DNA from: CAYFUR01 sp964346275
GTDB lineage: Bacteria > Sumerlaeota > Sumerlaeia > SLMS01
Length of the DNA stretch: 42,987 nt
Reading direction: 5' to 3'
Assembly (NCBI GenBank): GCA_964346275.1
Contig: CAYFUR010000021.1
Location: 1-42,987, forward strand
Shown piece after piece: positions 1 through 8,504 of this stretch (positions are counted from its first letter, which is position 1; every line of letters begins with the position of its first letter). The notes below the pieces were generated by a model. The model was not told the origin of the DNA. It saw only the letters and a program-made list of their open reading frames with translations, and ran no database searches. The translations under genes and the position numbers were made by a program.

Positions 1-1658
1 GGAAATGGGTTTCCGCCAACATGGTGCGCGGCAGCGATGGGCTCAACAAGCTGATTCAATGGCTGGAAGATGCTTCGGAGCGGAGGAACGAACTGGACCG
101 CGTGCGCAAGCTGGTCAACGCCGTCGAGCAGGTGCACCGCCTGGGGCGGGAAGACCGCGTGCTGTCCCAGTTCGAATTGGATGAGCGGAATCCGATCACG
201 CAAGCCGAGCTCGAAGGACTGCTGGATGCGCCGAAAGAAGTGCGCGCTCTCCACGAGCAACGCCGCAAGCTGGAAAAGCAGGTGGAAGAGCAGAAGCCCC
301 TGCGCCGGGCCGGCGAACGCCTGCTGACGCACACCATGGCCCTGGCCCAGGTGCGGCAGGACTTCCTCATTGTGCCGGGCATGGAAGCGGAAAACGAACA
401 ATGGATCCGACCCGCGAGCATGGAGAGGGGATCCTTTGGTCTGGAGCGGGCCGCGCGGCAATTTGATTTGTCTATGCAGCAGGCGTTTCTCGCCAACAGG
501 CCGGATATCGTCGTTCCGGCGGCAGAACAGTTTCTTTCCCTTCTCGAGCGCAGCCGCCTCTATCCTCCAGAGCGATACCGCGAGGCTCAGAATTTCTATA
601 TCCGCCTGAATCCCTACGGCAAAGCGGCGTGGGTTTATCTCTTCGCCGCATGCCTCTACGGCCTCTACTTCTTCTTTCGCGGCCGCTCGTGGTATTGGGC
701 CTCCTTTGCCGCCGCCGGAGCGGGCTTTGGCGTACATACGCTCGCGGTTGCCCTTCGTTTCTACCTCAAGGGGCATATCCCCGTGTCCAACATGTTCGAG
801 GCGATTACCTTTACCTCGTGGGCGGTGATCCTCATCGCCCTGGTCATGGAGGCAATTCAACGCAAGGGCCTCGTCGGCCTTGGCTCGACCATCGTGGCGT
901 TTCTGCTTCTCACCGGCGCGGGCCTGATGCCGCTCCACGAAACGCGCCTCCATCCGCTGCGCGCCGTGCTCAACAGCTATTGGCTCAACATTCATGTCAC
1001 CATGATGCTGGTCAGCTATGCAGCCTTCGCCATTTCGGCAGTTTTTGCCCTTGTCTATATCGTGCGCACGTTATCGGCAAGACAGGCGCTCCTGGCGGGC
1101 CTTGGCGGCGGGGGCGGCGGCCTGCTTTTACTCGGAGGCTACCAACTCATCCGCTGGGCCGAGATGTTCCTGCGCAGTTCCTCGGGCCTGCTCAACATGC
1201 TGGTCAATGCCGTGGAGATTGGCCTGCTGCTCGCCGGCGCTCTTTTGGTTCTCGCCGCAATCATCGCCGGGGGCGGCTATCTGATACGCGCGGGGTTTTT
1301 AAAGGCCGGACTGCTGCGCGGCGACCCGCCCATGACGCTCCAGCAAAACGAGGAATTCGCCTACCGCCTCGTCCAGGTTGGCTGGCCGATTCTCACGCTG
1401 GGGGTCACCCTTGGCGCCGTCTGGGCCGACACCGCATGGGGCCGGTTCTGGGGCTGGGACCCCAAGGAAACCTGGGCGTTCATCACATGGGTTGCCTATA
1501 CGGTCTACTTGCACTCGCGCATGGTCATGGGATGGCGCGGCCGCTGGAGCGCCGCCGCCTGCCTCATCGGATTCATCATGGTGCTGATCACGTGGCTCGG
1601 GGTCAGTTATCTGCCGTGGTTCTCCGGCGGCCTCCACAGCTACGCCTCCCCCACGTGA
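1..1658 (+). CDS. ccsA: Cytochrome c maturation protein CcsA/ResC family, 5'-partial
   Basis: System II cytochrome c biogenesis membrane protein that handles heme for attachment to CXXCH apocytochromes outside the cytoplasmic membrane. The frame is open to the left edge with no stop, so the gene probably starts upstream; the first ATG is at 21 and has no Shine-Dalgarno. About 200 residues of soluble, charged, helix-rich sequence precede a block of roughly eight membrane helices. The tryptophan-rich WWD heme motif (WGRFWGWDPKETW) starts near residue 473 counted from the ATG at 21. PVSNMFEA and the terminal GGLHSYA are further family marks. The soluble part before the membrane block suggests the C-terminal piece of a fused ResB-CcsA (CcsBA) protein; that is inference, because the ResB part lies outside the window. 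Its clients include the c-type cytochromes encoded at 32-41 kb. Confidence 0.88.
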   Translation, partial: KWVSANMVRGSDGLNKLIQWLEDASERRNELDRVRKLVNAVEQVHRLGREDRVLSQFELDERNPITQAELEGLLDAPKEVRALHEQRRKLEKQVEEQKPLRRAGERLLTHTMALAQVRQDFLIVPGMEAENEQWIRPASMERGSFGLERAARQFDLSMQQAFLANRPDIVVPAAEQFLSLLERSRLYPPERYREAQNFYIRLNPYGKAAWVYLFAACLYGLYFFFRGRSWYWASFAAAGAGFGVHTLAVALRFYLKGHIPVSNMFEAITFTSWAVILIALVMEAIQRKGLVGLGSTIVAFLLLTGAGLMPLHETRLHPLRAVLNSYWLNIHVTMMLVSYAAFAISAVFALVYIVRTLSARQALLAGLGGGGGGLLLLGGYQLIRWAEMFLRSSSGLLNMLVNAVEIGLLLAGALLVLAAIIAGGGYLIRAGFLKAGLLRGDPPMTLQQNEEFAYRLVQVGWPILTLGVTLGAVWADTAWGRFWGWDPKETWAFITWVAYTVYLHSRMVMGWRGRWSAAACLIGFIMVLITWLGVSYLPWFSGGLHSYASPT

Positions 1659-1735
1659 GGTTTTTATCGAGACTGTCCAGGCAGTCTTCGTCCTCGTCAT
1701 CTTGATCGTCATCGCAAGTGCATGCCGCTTGATCT

Positions 1736-1777
1736 GACACAGACACTTCCCCCTGCCCCGGGAGCGGCAATGTGTCT
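1736..1777. terminator. Weak hairpin between convergent genes
   Basis: Short complementary arms (AGACAC at 1741-1746 and GTGTCT at 1772-1777) lie between the end of the CcsA gene and the convergent FG-GAP gene. The rest of the 208-bp gap 1659-1866 shows nothing I can name. The stem is only six pairs with a 25-nt loop and no clear T tract, so a role as a terminator is a guess. Confidence 0.2.
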
Positions 1778-1866
1778 TTCAATTATGAGGACGAGCAAGA
1801 GCTTGACGACGAGGCGTACACGCCCGCTTTCCCATTCCCATAAAGAGGAGTTGTCTATACGCTTTC

Positions 1867-4071
1867 TTATTGCCCGAGCCCGACAACATCCGCGCTGTCA
1901 ATGGCGCCGTCCTCGTTAAAGTCCATGAACTCCGTGCTGCTCCTTTTCCCCAGCAAATTGTCGAGCACTTCCCGCTGGGAAACAAAGGGCGTGGGCGTTG
2001 GTGTGATGGGCGGCGGGGTGGGGGTCGGCGTCGGTGTTGCGTCCAATTCCTCGGGCCCGATCACAAAAGCCCCGAGCTGACCCGTCTCCGCAAGAAGGCG
2101 GTTTCTCGACGGCTCGCGCACCGTGGACAATTCCACCAGGTTTGATCCATCGCGCCGGAACACGGTCAGTTCCGATTCGTCCAGGCCGAGCACCTCCGTG
2201 CTGAGATAATGAAGAACGAGCGTCGCCTGCGTCCATCCCGTGCGCCCGGTTGAGACGTCCCACTGCACCGGCGCGGACTCCACGCCCGTTTGTCCAAAGA
2301 TGGAATCGAACGAAATCTCCACCGTGGCGAGGCTGGCGCCTTCCGCGCCCGGGCCCGCGCCGCCGTCAAAGCCAATCCAAAGCCGCGATTCCGGTATCGA
2401 CGCCCGCCCGCCAGGCAGAGCCCCCACGGGCCGCGGCGCCTGGGCCCCCTCTTGTATATACGTGGAATAGGACGCGGGGACGAGTTCACCCGCTCCATAA
2501 ATGAGATGCACGCGCCCGGGAATTTCCGGCGACGGATCGTCGGCATCGCCGGACCCGCCGACCAGCAAATCCACCCTGCCGTCATCGTTCAAATCCCCGG
2601 CGGGAGACACGAAACGCCCCGCCTCGTGCTTCGCCCCCGCACCGTTCATCCATAAGCCATTCGAACCGTTAATCACAGAAAGATCGAACGTGTCACCGAG
2701 GCCCTCCTTGTTGCCATGGACAACAAAGACGCGGCCCGCATCCCCCTTTCCATCCACATCGAACAGAATCGATCCGATCATGAAATCCATCAGGCCATCG
2801 TGATTCCAATCGCCCGCCGTTCCGGAATTGAACAGCCAGGCATTCTCCTGGAAATTGCGGATCACCGTGCCCTCTTCGCCCGAGAGCGTTTGCAAGTCGA
2901 GGAGCCCGCCGGGGCCGATACCGCCTTCGCCGCCATAGAGTATATACGCGCGCCCGGCCCGGCTGGTGCCGGGAACATCCGCGGCCCGGGCGTTCATCAT
3001 GACGTCGCCGTAGCCGTCGCCATTGAAATCGCCCACACCCGCCATGCTCCGGCCCACTTTGTCGTCCGGATTTTCGCCGAGAATCAGCGAGCCGTTGTCT
3101 CCATCGAGTGCAGCCAGATCAAAGGTTCCATTCGTGCCAGGGCCATCCGGCGAGCCGTATATCAGATAACCGCCGCCCTCGTTGGAATCGGGATTGCCGC
3201 CGCGGTCGAGCTGCCACGCATTCAGCAAAATATCCGAATATCCGTCTCCATTCACGTCCCCCGCGCTGGTCAGCACACGCCCCACGCCATCCCCGGCGTT
3301 GAGCCCCTTGAAGGCCACGCCATTGGTGCCGTCGAGATTGTTAAGATCAATGGTGCCGTCCGGGCTGAGCGTCCCCTCCCGGCCGTATATCAGGTATGCC
3401 TCGCCGCGATCTCCATCCACCGCCGGAGCGCTGAAAAGCACATCGTCAAGGCCGTCGCCGTTCACATCGTCTGCCCCGGAAACGGCAAGGCCGAGAAAAT
3501 GGCCCTGTGCCTTTCCAGTAATTCGCAGCGCCTGGCCACTGGCCAGGCTGTTCAGCTCGATCAGGCGGCCCGGCAAGTCCGTCGTCGGGCCATAGATCAC
3601 ATACACTTCGCCCCGGCTGTTATCAAAACCCGGCGCGCCGATCAGCAGATCATAGAAGCCGTCGCCATTCACATCCCCCGCGCCGCTGGCAAAGAAACCG
3701 GCAAACTGCTCGGGAAAGGCTCCGGCGAAAAGCCGCCCGTCCGTCGAAGGGTCGAAGGAACCGAGACCAAACAAGCCGCTGGACCCATATTCCCGCCGCT
3801 TGCCGTAAACGAGATACACGAGGCCGGCATTTCCGGCATCCGCCGTATCGCCAAAGAACGCCGTGATCAGAAAATCCTCGAGCCCGTCCCCGTTCACATC
3901 GCCCGCGCCGCCGACGATCTCGCCGATCCGGTCGCCCGCTTCCTCCGCCAGGAATGTCGCGCCGTTTGTCCCGTCGAGGGATGACAGTTCGAATGGATGA
4001 GCCACCTGGGCGGTGGCCAGCGCCCCGTTCAGTGCGGCAAAAGCCGCTCCTCCAAAAATCAGGGTCCTCAT
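1867..4071 (-). CDS. Secreted FG-GAP beta-propeller protein with Thr-Pro linker and dockerin-like tail
   Basis: Predicted 734-residue exported protein. The start at 4071 is chosen because AGGGAG sits just upstream and a signal peptide (MRTLIFGGAAFAALNGALA) follows at once; the frame stays open further upstream but without these marks. Seven calcium-binding repeats of the type GDVNGDGxxD followed by YxIYG are visible, as in integrin-alpha FG-GAP propellers, which suggests a seven-bladed propeller. After a sandwich-like region comes a TPTPTP linker and then DFNEDGAIDSADVV, which looks like one half of a type I dockerin calcium loop. The family is extracellular and often adhesive; no enzyme motif is seen and the ligand is unknown. 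It follows two other secreted-protein genes on the same strand, separated from its neighbour by a terminator. Confidence 0.85.
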   Translation of the reverse strand: MRTLIFGGAAFAALNGALATAQVAHPFELSSLDGTNGATFLAEEAGDRIGEIVGGAGDVNGDGLEDFLITAFFGDTADAGNAGLVYLVYGKRREYGSSGLFGLGSFDPSTDGRLFAGAFPEQFAGFFASGAGDVNGDGFYDLLIGAPGFDNSRGEVYVIYGPTTDLPGRLIELNSLASGQALRITGKAQGHFLGLAVSGADDVNGDGLDDVLFSAPAVDGDRGEAYLIYGREGTLSPDGTIDLNNLDGTNGVAFKGLNAGDGVGRVLTSAGDVNGDGYSDILLNAWQLDRGGNPDSNEGGGYLIYGSPDGPGTNGTFDLAALDGDNGSLILGENPDDKVGRSMAGVGDFNGDGYGDVMMNARAADVPGTSRAGRAYILYGGEGGIGPGGLLDLQTLSGEEGTVIRNFQENAWLFNSGTAGDWNHDGLMDFMIGSILFDVDGKGDAGRVFVVHGNKEGLGDTFDLSVINGSNGLWMNGAGAKHEAGRFVSPAGDLNDDGRVDLLVGGSGDADDPSPEIPGRVHLIYGAGELVPASYSTYIQEGAQAPRPVGALPGGRASIPESRLWIGFDGGAGPGAEGASLATVEISFDSIFGQTGVESAPVQWDVSTGRTGWTQATLVLHYLSTEVLGLDESELTVFRRDGSNLVELSTVREPSRNRLLAETGQLGAFVIGPEELDATPTPTPTPPPITPTPTPFVSQREVLDNLLGKRSSTEFMDFNEDGAIDSADVVGLGQ

Positions 4072-4183
4072 GGGCTCCCTCCCGATGCGTGTCTCGCTGG
4101 GTGCATCCGCCTTCGGAAATTGCTCCCCGGCCTCCTGTTGAAAAAGCTGGTTCTTTTTCCCTCGAAACGTCAACCGGGTCGAT

Positions 4184-4220
4184 AAAAAGGCGCTCGCCCG
4201 CGCCGAAGCGCGGGCGAGCC
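4184..4220 (-). terminator. Strong intrinsic terminator
   Basis: A perfect 12-bp inverted repeat (4192-4203 with 4208-4219, arm GCTCGCCCGCGC) has a CGAA tetraloop and is followed on the minus strand by five T residues (4184-4188). It lies 27 bp after the stop of the 4247-5344 gene and isolates it from the FG-GAP gene. Confidence 0.92.
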
Positions 4221-4246
4221 AATGCCGTCTGGAAGGAGGCAGCAGA

Positions 4247-5344
4247 TTACTCGTAATGCTCCCAGCTGGCGGCGTTAAGCTGCTGGGTCTGCGAGAAGCC
4301 GGTGGCCTTGATAACCGCGTTGGGGGGAGTCTGGCCGGCCCAATAGATATCGTCGGCGCCATCCACTGCTAAGGCGTTGCCCTGAAGATCGAGTTCGTAG
4401 CCAGCAGGAAGGTCCGGGTCAGACTCGAGAGCCGGTTCATCGGCCACGAAGGACCAGCTTGAGCCATCCGCCTCGCCAACAACGATGAAATCGTCCGCCG
4501 CGCCATGGATGAGAACGACGCGGTCGTCGGACAGCACATCGAGCACGGAGGTGTTGATCGTGCCGGTGGTGGTTCCTGACGCCGCGACCAGGTCGTCGTT
4601 ATCGGCAAAGGCGCTGGCCACGCCGGCAGGCGTGATCTGGAGGATATCGCCATCGGCGTTTCCTTCGCCAAAGGCATTGAGGAACAGCACGGTGCCGTCG
4701 CTCTGCACGGCGATGTCGGCGATGCCGGGCGCCGTGCCGCCAAGGGCCGTGCTCAGGTCCGCTTCGCTGATGAGCACCGTCGGCGTGGCATCATTGGCCG
4801 TCAGGGGCACGTGCACCAGGTCCTGCTCGACGCTGGACGTGAAGAAGTTTGTATAGCCAAGGATCAGGCGGTTGTTCGCTTCGTCGATGGCAATGGCGTC
4901 GCCGCCCTGGCCGTTGGCAGTGGAGATCATGACTTCCACCGTTCCGGCGGAGGGAATGCGCGCGACAAAGTTATCGCCGCCGTTGACGCGCAGCAGGGCG
5001 TACAGCGTGCCGCTGCTGTCCATGGCGAGATCGTCGCAGGAAGCGCCGCTGCCGCCGCCCGCGGCTTCGATCTGCGCCTCGGTCACGTAAACCGTGGCGG
5101 TGCTTGTGCCGACATCATACTGGATGATGCCGTCGGTGCCGCCGTCGGAATCAAACGTATAGATCGTGCTGGCGTCATCAGTGACGGCCACGCTGTCCAG
5201 CTCGGCACCGGAAGCGCCCGTGGCGGCGAGGATGTCCGCTTCGGGAACAGCGATGCTGTAGTCGAAGGGCTGGGCCATGGCGGGAATCGCCGCGGCTGTC
5301 AGAAGGCCAGCGGAAAGAATGGAAAAAATCGAAAAACGCGTCAT
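4247..5344 (-). CDS. Secreted propeller-like protein of unknown function
   Basis: A 365-residue protein with a clear signal peptide (residues 1-24, ending AIPAMAQ) and a mature part rich in Asp, Gly, Ala and Thr. Loosely repeated units (for example SVAVTDDASTIYTFDSD, DLAMDSSGTLYALLR, DIAVQSDGTVLFLN, ALAVDGADDIYWA) look like blades of an NHL/SMP-30-type beta-propeller. No catalytic residues can be assigned. It ends in AASWEHYE without an anchor. AGGAG stands 11 nt before the ATG. Only about 40 bp separate this start from the terminator of the gene upstream, so its promoter must be very close to, or overlap, that terminator. A role outside the cell or in the periplasm is inferred from the signal peptide only. 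Confidence 0.75.
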   Translation of the reverse strand: MTRFSIFSILSAGLLTAAAIPAMAQPFDYSIAVPEADILAATGASGAELDSVAVTDDASTIYTFDSDGGTDGIIQYDVGTSTATVYVTEAQIEAAGGGSGASCDDLAMDSSGTLYALLRVNGGDNFVARIPSAGTVEVMISTANGQGGDAIAIDEANNRLILGYTNFFTSSVEQDLVHVPLTANDATPTVLISEADLSTALGGTAPGIADIAVQSDGTVLFLNAFGEGNADGDILQITPAGVASAFADNDDLVAASGTTTGTINTSVLDVLSDDRVVLIHGAADDFIVVGEADGSSWSFVADEPALESDPDLPAGYELDLQGNALAVDGADDIYWAGQTPPNAVIKATGFSQTQQLNAASWEHYE

Positions 5345-5385
5345 GAGAGAAAAGGCTCCTGTGAAATGAAATCGGGGAAGACATG

Positions 5386-5421
5386 AAAAAGCTGCCCCGC
5401 GCCGGGAGGGCGCGGAGCAGC
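5386..5421 (-). terminator. Intrinsic terminator
   Basis: A 13-bp stem with one mismatch (5391-5403 with 5409-5421) and a GGGAG loop is followed on the minus strand by five T residues at 5386-5390. It lies directly after the stop of the lamin-tail protein gene. Confidence 0.9.
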
Positions 5422-5440
5422 CAAGAGGGGAGAGGCGTTC

Positions 5441-6982
5441 TTAGTGGAGGATCATCCAGTCGGAGACGGAGGTGACCTCGGTCAGGTCGTTGGCATCGCG
5501 CGGCTGGATCTTGTAGTCGCCGAAGCTTTCCCATGCCACGCCGGTCACGTCCTGCAGCACGGTACCATTGCCGAACCCTTCGCCAGAGTAATCGAAGAAC
5601 GTGTCATCGATGACCAGGACGTTGCTGCTCGGATCCTCCAGGTCGGACTCGCCGAAACCTTTGAGGTAATCCGTGATGGTCAGGTTCTCGTTAATCTGGA
5701 TCAGCATGCCCTCATAGTTCTCAGCCGGGGCCGAGCCGTCGGGATTGTCAAAGAGGAAATCCGTGGAGGGAATGCTGACGGGGGTCAGCGCGGCGCCGCC
5801 CGCGTTGCTGATGAGCTCGCTCACGTTGAGCTGGAGGCGCGTGCTGCCGCCGCCGTCGGTGAAGTCGCTGACTTCGCCGGCGATCACGATGTCTTCATCC
5901 GGGGCCACCGTCCCGCCAACGCCGCCGTCGAAGAGAATGATGCCGGCCTGGCTGGTTCCGCCGCGTTCCTGCAGCGCCACGTCGTTGCCATCAACGGCCA
6001 CCACGGCCACATCGAGGGTCACGACGGCGCCCAGGGCCAGATCGCCACTTCCTGCGCGGATATCGGTCACATCGGTCAAGCCGCCGACAAAGGTCTGCGG
6101 GTTGCTGTTGGGCGTATAGTCGATGGTGTCGTTGGAGGTATCGGTGAGGGCGGCGGAGAGTTCCAGGTCATAGGTCGTGGCGTCGACACTGGAAACGGAG
6201 TTCACGCTGGCGCTGCTCTGGGAATCGGTGAGGCTGAAATCGCCCGACACGACGGGGCTCGGATCGATATCAAAGATCACCCGGAGAGTGTCGCCGTCCA
6301 CGGAATAGGCGCCGGTGAGGCTGGCCGAAGCGGGAGGCGTGGGGTTGGCCGCGCCCGGGGTGGGCGTCGCGGTGACCGAGCTGCTCCAAGTGAAGGCGCC
6401 GCCGGCACCGTCGCCCTGGCGCTGGCGGGATTCGGTGTCGGCGTCGCCGCCGCCATCACCCGCGTCTTCGTCCACCTGGATATCCACGCCCAGGCCGCTG
6501 ATCAGGGCGGTGTCATCGCCATCGCTCGTGTCATAGACGATCGCGTCCACCAGCGTCGTTCCCGCGGGGCGGGCCGTCACGGCGGTGTCGTTGGGGAAAT
6601 CCGCCGTGCTGGCGCCGCTGAACAGGCCGACGCCATCGGCGCCGTTCTGGATGCCATTGGTGGTGAATTCGGTCTGGTCGACGTTCGCAACAGTGCCGCT
6701 GCCGACAACATAGTAACCGCCGGCGGGGATTGAGCCGGTCAATTCAATGGCGTCATAGGAGGCGTCGTCGGACCCATTGTAGAGCACGAGGACATAGGCA
6801 TCACCTGCCTGGGAGAGGTCCACGGCGGAACCGCCGGTGTTGTAGAGTTCGACGAATTCATCGGCGTCGGTGCCTGTCTGGTCGGCATCGACTTCATTGA
6901 TGAGGACCACCGCGTGGCTGGTGCCCGCCATGGCGAGGCCGGCCAATACGGCAGCGGAAGCAAACAATTTGTTGCTGCGCAT
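5441..6982 (-). CDS. Secreted lamin-tail-domain protein
   Basis: Predicted 513-residue exported protein. The start at 6982 is favoured over an upstream in-frame ATG at 7033 because GGAAGGAGA precedes it and a signal peptide (MRSNKLFASAAVLAGLAMA) begins there. After the signal, INEVDADQTGTDADEFVELYN followed by a PAGGYYVVG segment is the signature of the lamin-tail (LTD) beta-sandwich, about residues 20-150. An Ig-like section follows (SASLTGAYSVDGDTLRVIFD), then an OB-fold-like stretch (VAVDGNDVALQER to EDIVIAGEVSDF). LTD proteins of this kind are surface or extracellular and may accompany nucleases, but no nuclease motif is visible here. The C-terminus is SDWMILH. Function unknown. Confidence 0.8.
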   Translation of the reverse strand: MRSNKLFASAAVLAGLAMAGTSHAVVLINEVDADQTGTDADEFVELYNTGGSAVDLSQAGDAYVLVLYNGSDDASYDAIELTGSIPAGGYYVVGSGTVANVDQTEFTTNGIQNGADGVGLFSGASTADFPNDTAVTARPAGTTLVDAIVYDTSDGDDTALISGLGVDIQVDEDAGDGGGDADTESRQRQGDGAGGAFTWSSSVTATPTPGAANPTPPASASLTGAYSVDGDTLRVIFDIDPSPVVSGDFSLTDSQSSASVNSVSSVDATTYDLELSAALTDTSNDTIDYTPNSNPQTFVGGLTDVTDIRAGSGDLALGAVVTLDVAVVAVDGNDVALQERGGTSQAGIILFDGGVGGTVAPDEDIVIAGEVSDFTDGGGSTRLQLNVSELISNAGGAALTPVSIPSTDFLFDNPDGSAPAENYEGMLIQINENLTITDYLKGFGESDLEDPSSNVLVIDDTFFDYSGEGFGNGTVLQDVTGVAWESFGDYKIQPRDANDLTEVTSVSDWMILH

Positions 6983-7316
6983 GAGAAAAGTTCTCCTTCC
7001 AAAATTTTCACGGCCCTGTTTTTTCAAAGGCATCGTGAGTTCCTAAATCCAAGGAGTCCGCAATGGGCCCCAGTTTCCGTCTGAAAGTCGAATGACAAAC
7101 TCGTGGCGCGAACCTGGGTTTCGTCCTCCTCGGAGATTTTAAGAACACTCCAGAAAGAGAGAAGGGCACAGGTTTCTCAAGGAAAAAATGGGAGAATCGG
7201 CAAGAAAGGATTCCAAGCCCGGTCCACATGGAGGCGCAAAATCCCAATCTGGTTGACTTCTGAGCCAAATGGAGCTTTTCTAAAATCCGATTGAACCATC
7301 GAGGAGAAGCTCAGCC

Positions 7317-7829
7317 ATGCCGGTGCGGGAAAAGGAAAAAGCAAAGCAGAGCAAGCCGGGACGGAAACGCCCCGCGCCGAAGGCTTCCGCGCGCCGATCC
7401 GCCGGCGGTGTTGTGGCGGGTATTGTGCGCCCCTCGGAAGAAGGAACGGAGCAGCTTTCTCCGGAAAAATTGCTGGCCCGGCTCCGTGTGGGCCTTCCCT
7501 TTGGCGAGTTCGACCAGCTTAAGGAAGCGCTTGATCTTTCCGGGGGTGAAATGGCCGCCTTTCTGGGGACCTCCCGGACAACACTGCAGCGGCGCAAGGC
7601 CAAGCAAAGGCGGCTCTCGGAAAGCGAGTCCGACCGGCTGCTGCGCTATGCCCGGCTTATGGGCAAGGCCGTGGCCGTCTTCGAGTCGCGGGAAGCGGCG
7701 CGCGAGTGGCTGAAGTCGCCCCAAAAAGGCCTCGCCGGAAATTCTCCCCTGGAATACGCCCGGAGCGAGCTGGGCGCCCGCGAGGTGGAGGCGCTCCTCG
7801 GGCGGATCGACCAGGGGGTCTATACGTAA
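7317..7829 (+). CDS. Xre/MbcA/ParS-type antitoxin
   Basis: A 170-residue partner of the RES toxin that begins one base after its stop. A Lys/Arg/Pro-rich, probably disordered N-terminus (about residues 1-45) precedes the helix-turn-helix core around LDLSGGEMAAFLGTSRTTLQRRK. The C-terminal part matches the ParS/MbcA toxin-binding domain: SESESDRLLRYARLMGKAVAVFES, REWLKSPQKGLAGNSPLEYARS, and a GAREVEALLGRIDQGVY end. In known Xre-RES pairs this protein caps the toxin active site and represses the operon. GAGGAG stands 10 nt before the ATG. The basic N-terminal extension makes it somewhat longer than usual for the family. I found no convincing palindromic operator upstream. Confidence 0.9.
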   Translation: MPVREKEKAKQSKPGRKRPAPKASARRSAGGVVAGIVRPSEEGTEQLSPEKLLARLRVGLPFGEFDQLKEALDLSGGEMAAFLGTSRTTLQRRKAKQRRLSESESDRLLRYARLMGKAVAVFESREAAREWLKSPQKGLAGNSPLEYARSELGAREVEALLGRIDQGVYT

Positions 7830-7830
7830 C

Positions 7831-8298
7831 ATGGGGGCGGCCTGGCGCCTCGTGCGGGAGAAGCACGCGTCCAGCGCTTTCGACGGGGAAGGGGCGGCAA
7901 AATACGGCGGCCGTTGGAACTCGCCCGGCGTGCGGGTCGCCTATGCCAGCGCGACACTCTCCCTCGCCGCGCTGGAAACTCTGGTTCACCTCAATCCGTA
8001 TATCCCGCTGCGCTATGCCTCGTTTTCCATTCAGTTCGACGACACGCTGGTCGAGCGCGTTGCGGAAAAGCCCCTCCCAAGGAATTGGAAAGCCAGCCCG
8101 CCGCCCCCCAGCACCCGGCGGATAGGAGACAAGTGGGCCCGCGACGCGCGCAGTCCCATTCTGGCTGTCCCCAGCACGATCGTTCCCAGGGAATGGAATT
8201 ACCTGCTGAACCCGATTCATCCTGACTTCGGTCAAATCAGGATCAGCAAGGCGGAACCGTTCGCATTCGACGAGCGGCTTCTTATTCAAAACCGCTGA
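7831..8298 (+). CDS. RES-domain toxin (probable NAD+-consuming enzyme)
   Basis: A 155-residue RES family protein. Known members (MbcT of Mycobacterium tuberculosis, RES of Pseudomonas putida) break down NAD+ and stop growth when free of antitoxin. Expected conserved positions are present: the GGRWN motif with Arg28, Tyr38, Glu49 in ALETL, Ser115 in the VPS motif, and the NPxHPDF segment near residues 127-133. The length fits the family. The start is one base after the antitoxin stop, so translation is probably coupled. The gene looks intact. NAD+ consumption is inferred from the family. Confidence 0.9.
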   Translation: MGAAWRLVREKHASSAFDGEGAAKYGGRWNSPGVRVAYASATLSLAALETLVHLNPYIPLRYASFSIQFDDTLVERVAEKPLPRNWKASPPPPSTRRIGDKWARDARSPILAVPSTIVPREWNYLLNPIHPDFGQIRISKAEPFAFDERLLIQNR

Positions 8299-8364
8299 TC
8301 ATCCGCGGTTTTCCGCGCCGTGTTCCCCCGCCGGAAAAAAACATTTCCTGGTGTCAAAAAAGTC

Positions 8365-8393
8365 TTGTCGTTGTGCTCGGGGTCCTTCTATCG
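8365..8393 (+). promoter_or_regulatory. Possible sigma-70-like promoter before the Pal-type gene
   Basis: TTGTCG (8365-8370) and CTATCG (8388-8393) are 17 bp apart, upstream of the 8505 start. The -10 match is poor. Two small hairpins follow: CTATCG/CGATAG (8388-8404) and a 7-bp GGCCCGG/CCGGGCC stem (8427-8451). Neither has a T tract, so the leader could fold, but no function can be given. Confidence 0.25.
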
Positions 8394-8504
8394 CTCGACG
8401 ATAGGTTGAACGCCTTGAGTGGTTCTGGCCCGGGCCTGCCATGGCCGGGCCGCTTCTCTCCCGCTCTCAGCCGCCACGAAGATAATTCCAGGAGGATGCC
8501 TTCC

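Noticed and set aside
2716..3984. Long plus-strand open frame opposite the FG-GAP gene
   Set aside because: It mirrors the regular Asp/Gly-rich repeats of the minus-strand gene, has no ribosome site and no recognisable domain.
4140..4173. Minus-strand TTGACG as -35 box of the FG-GAP gene
   Set aside because: No acceptable -10 box at 16-18 bp.
5444..6733. Plus-strand frame of 429 codons opposite the lamin-tail gene
   Set aside because: Low-complexity Ala/Gly/Val product typical of an antisense shadow; the minus-strand gene has signal peptide, Shine-Dalgarno and terminator.
7253..7286. TTGACT and TAAAAT as a promoter for the Xre-RES pair
   Set aside because: Spacing of 22 bp is too long for a normal promoter, and no operator repeat supports it.
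8304..8317. CGCGG-TTTT-CCGCG hairpin after the RES toxin gene as terminator
   Set aside because: Stem of only five pairs and no T tract after it.
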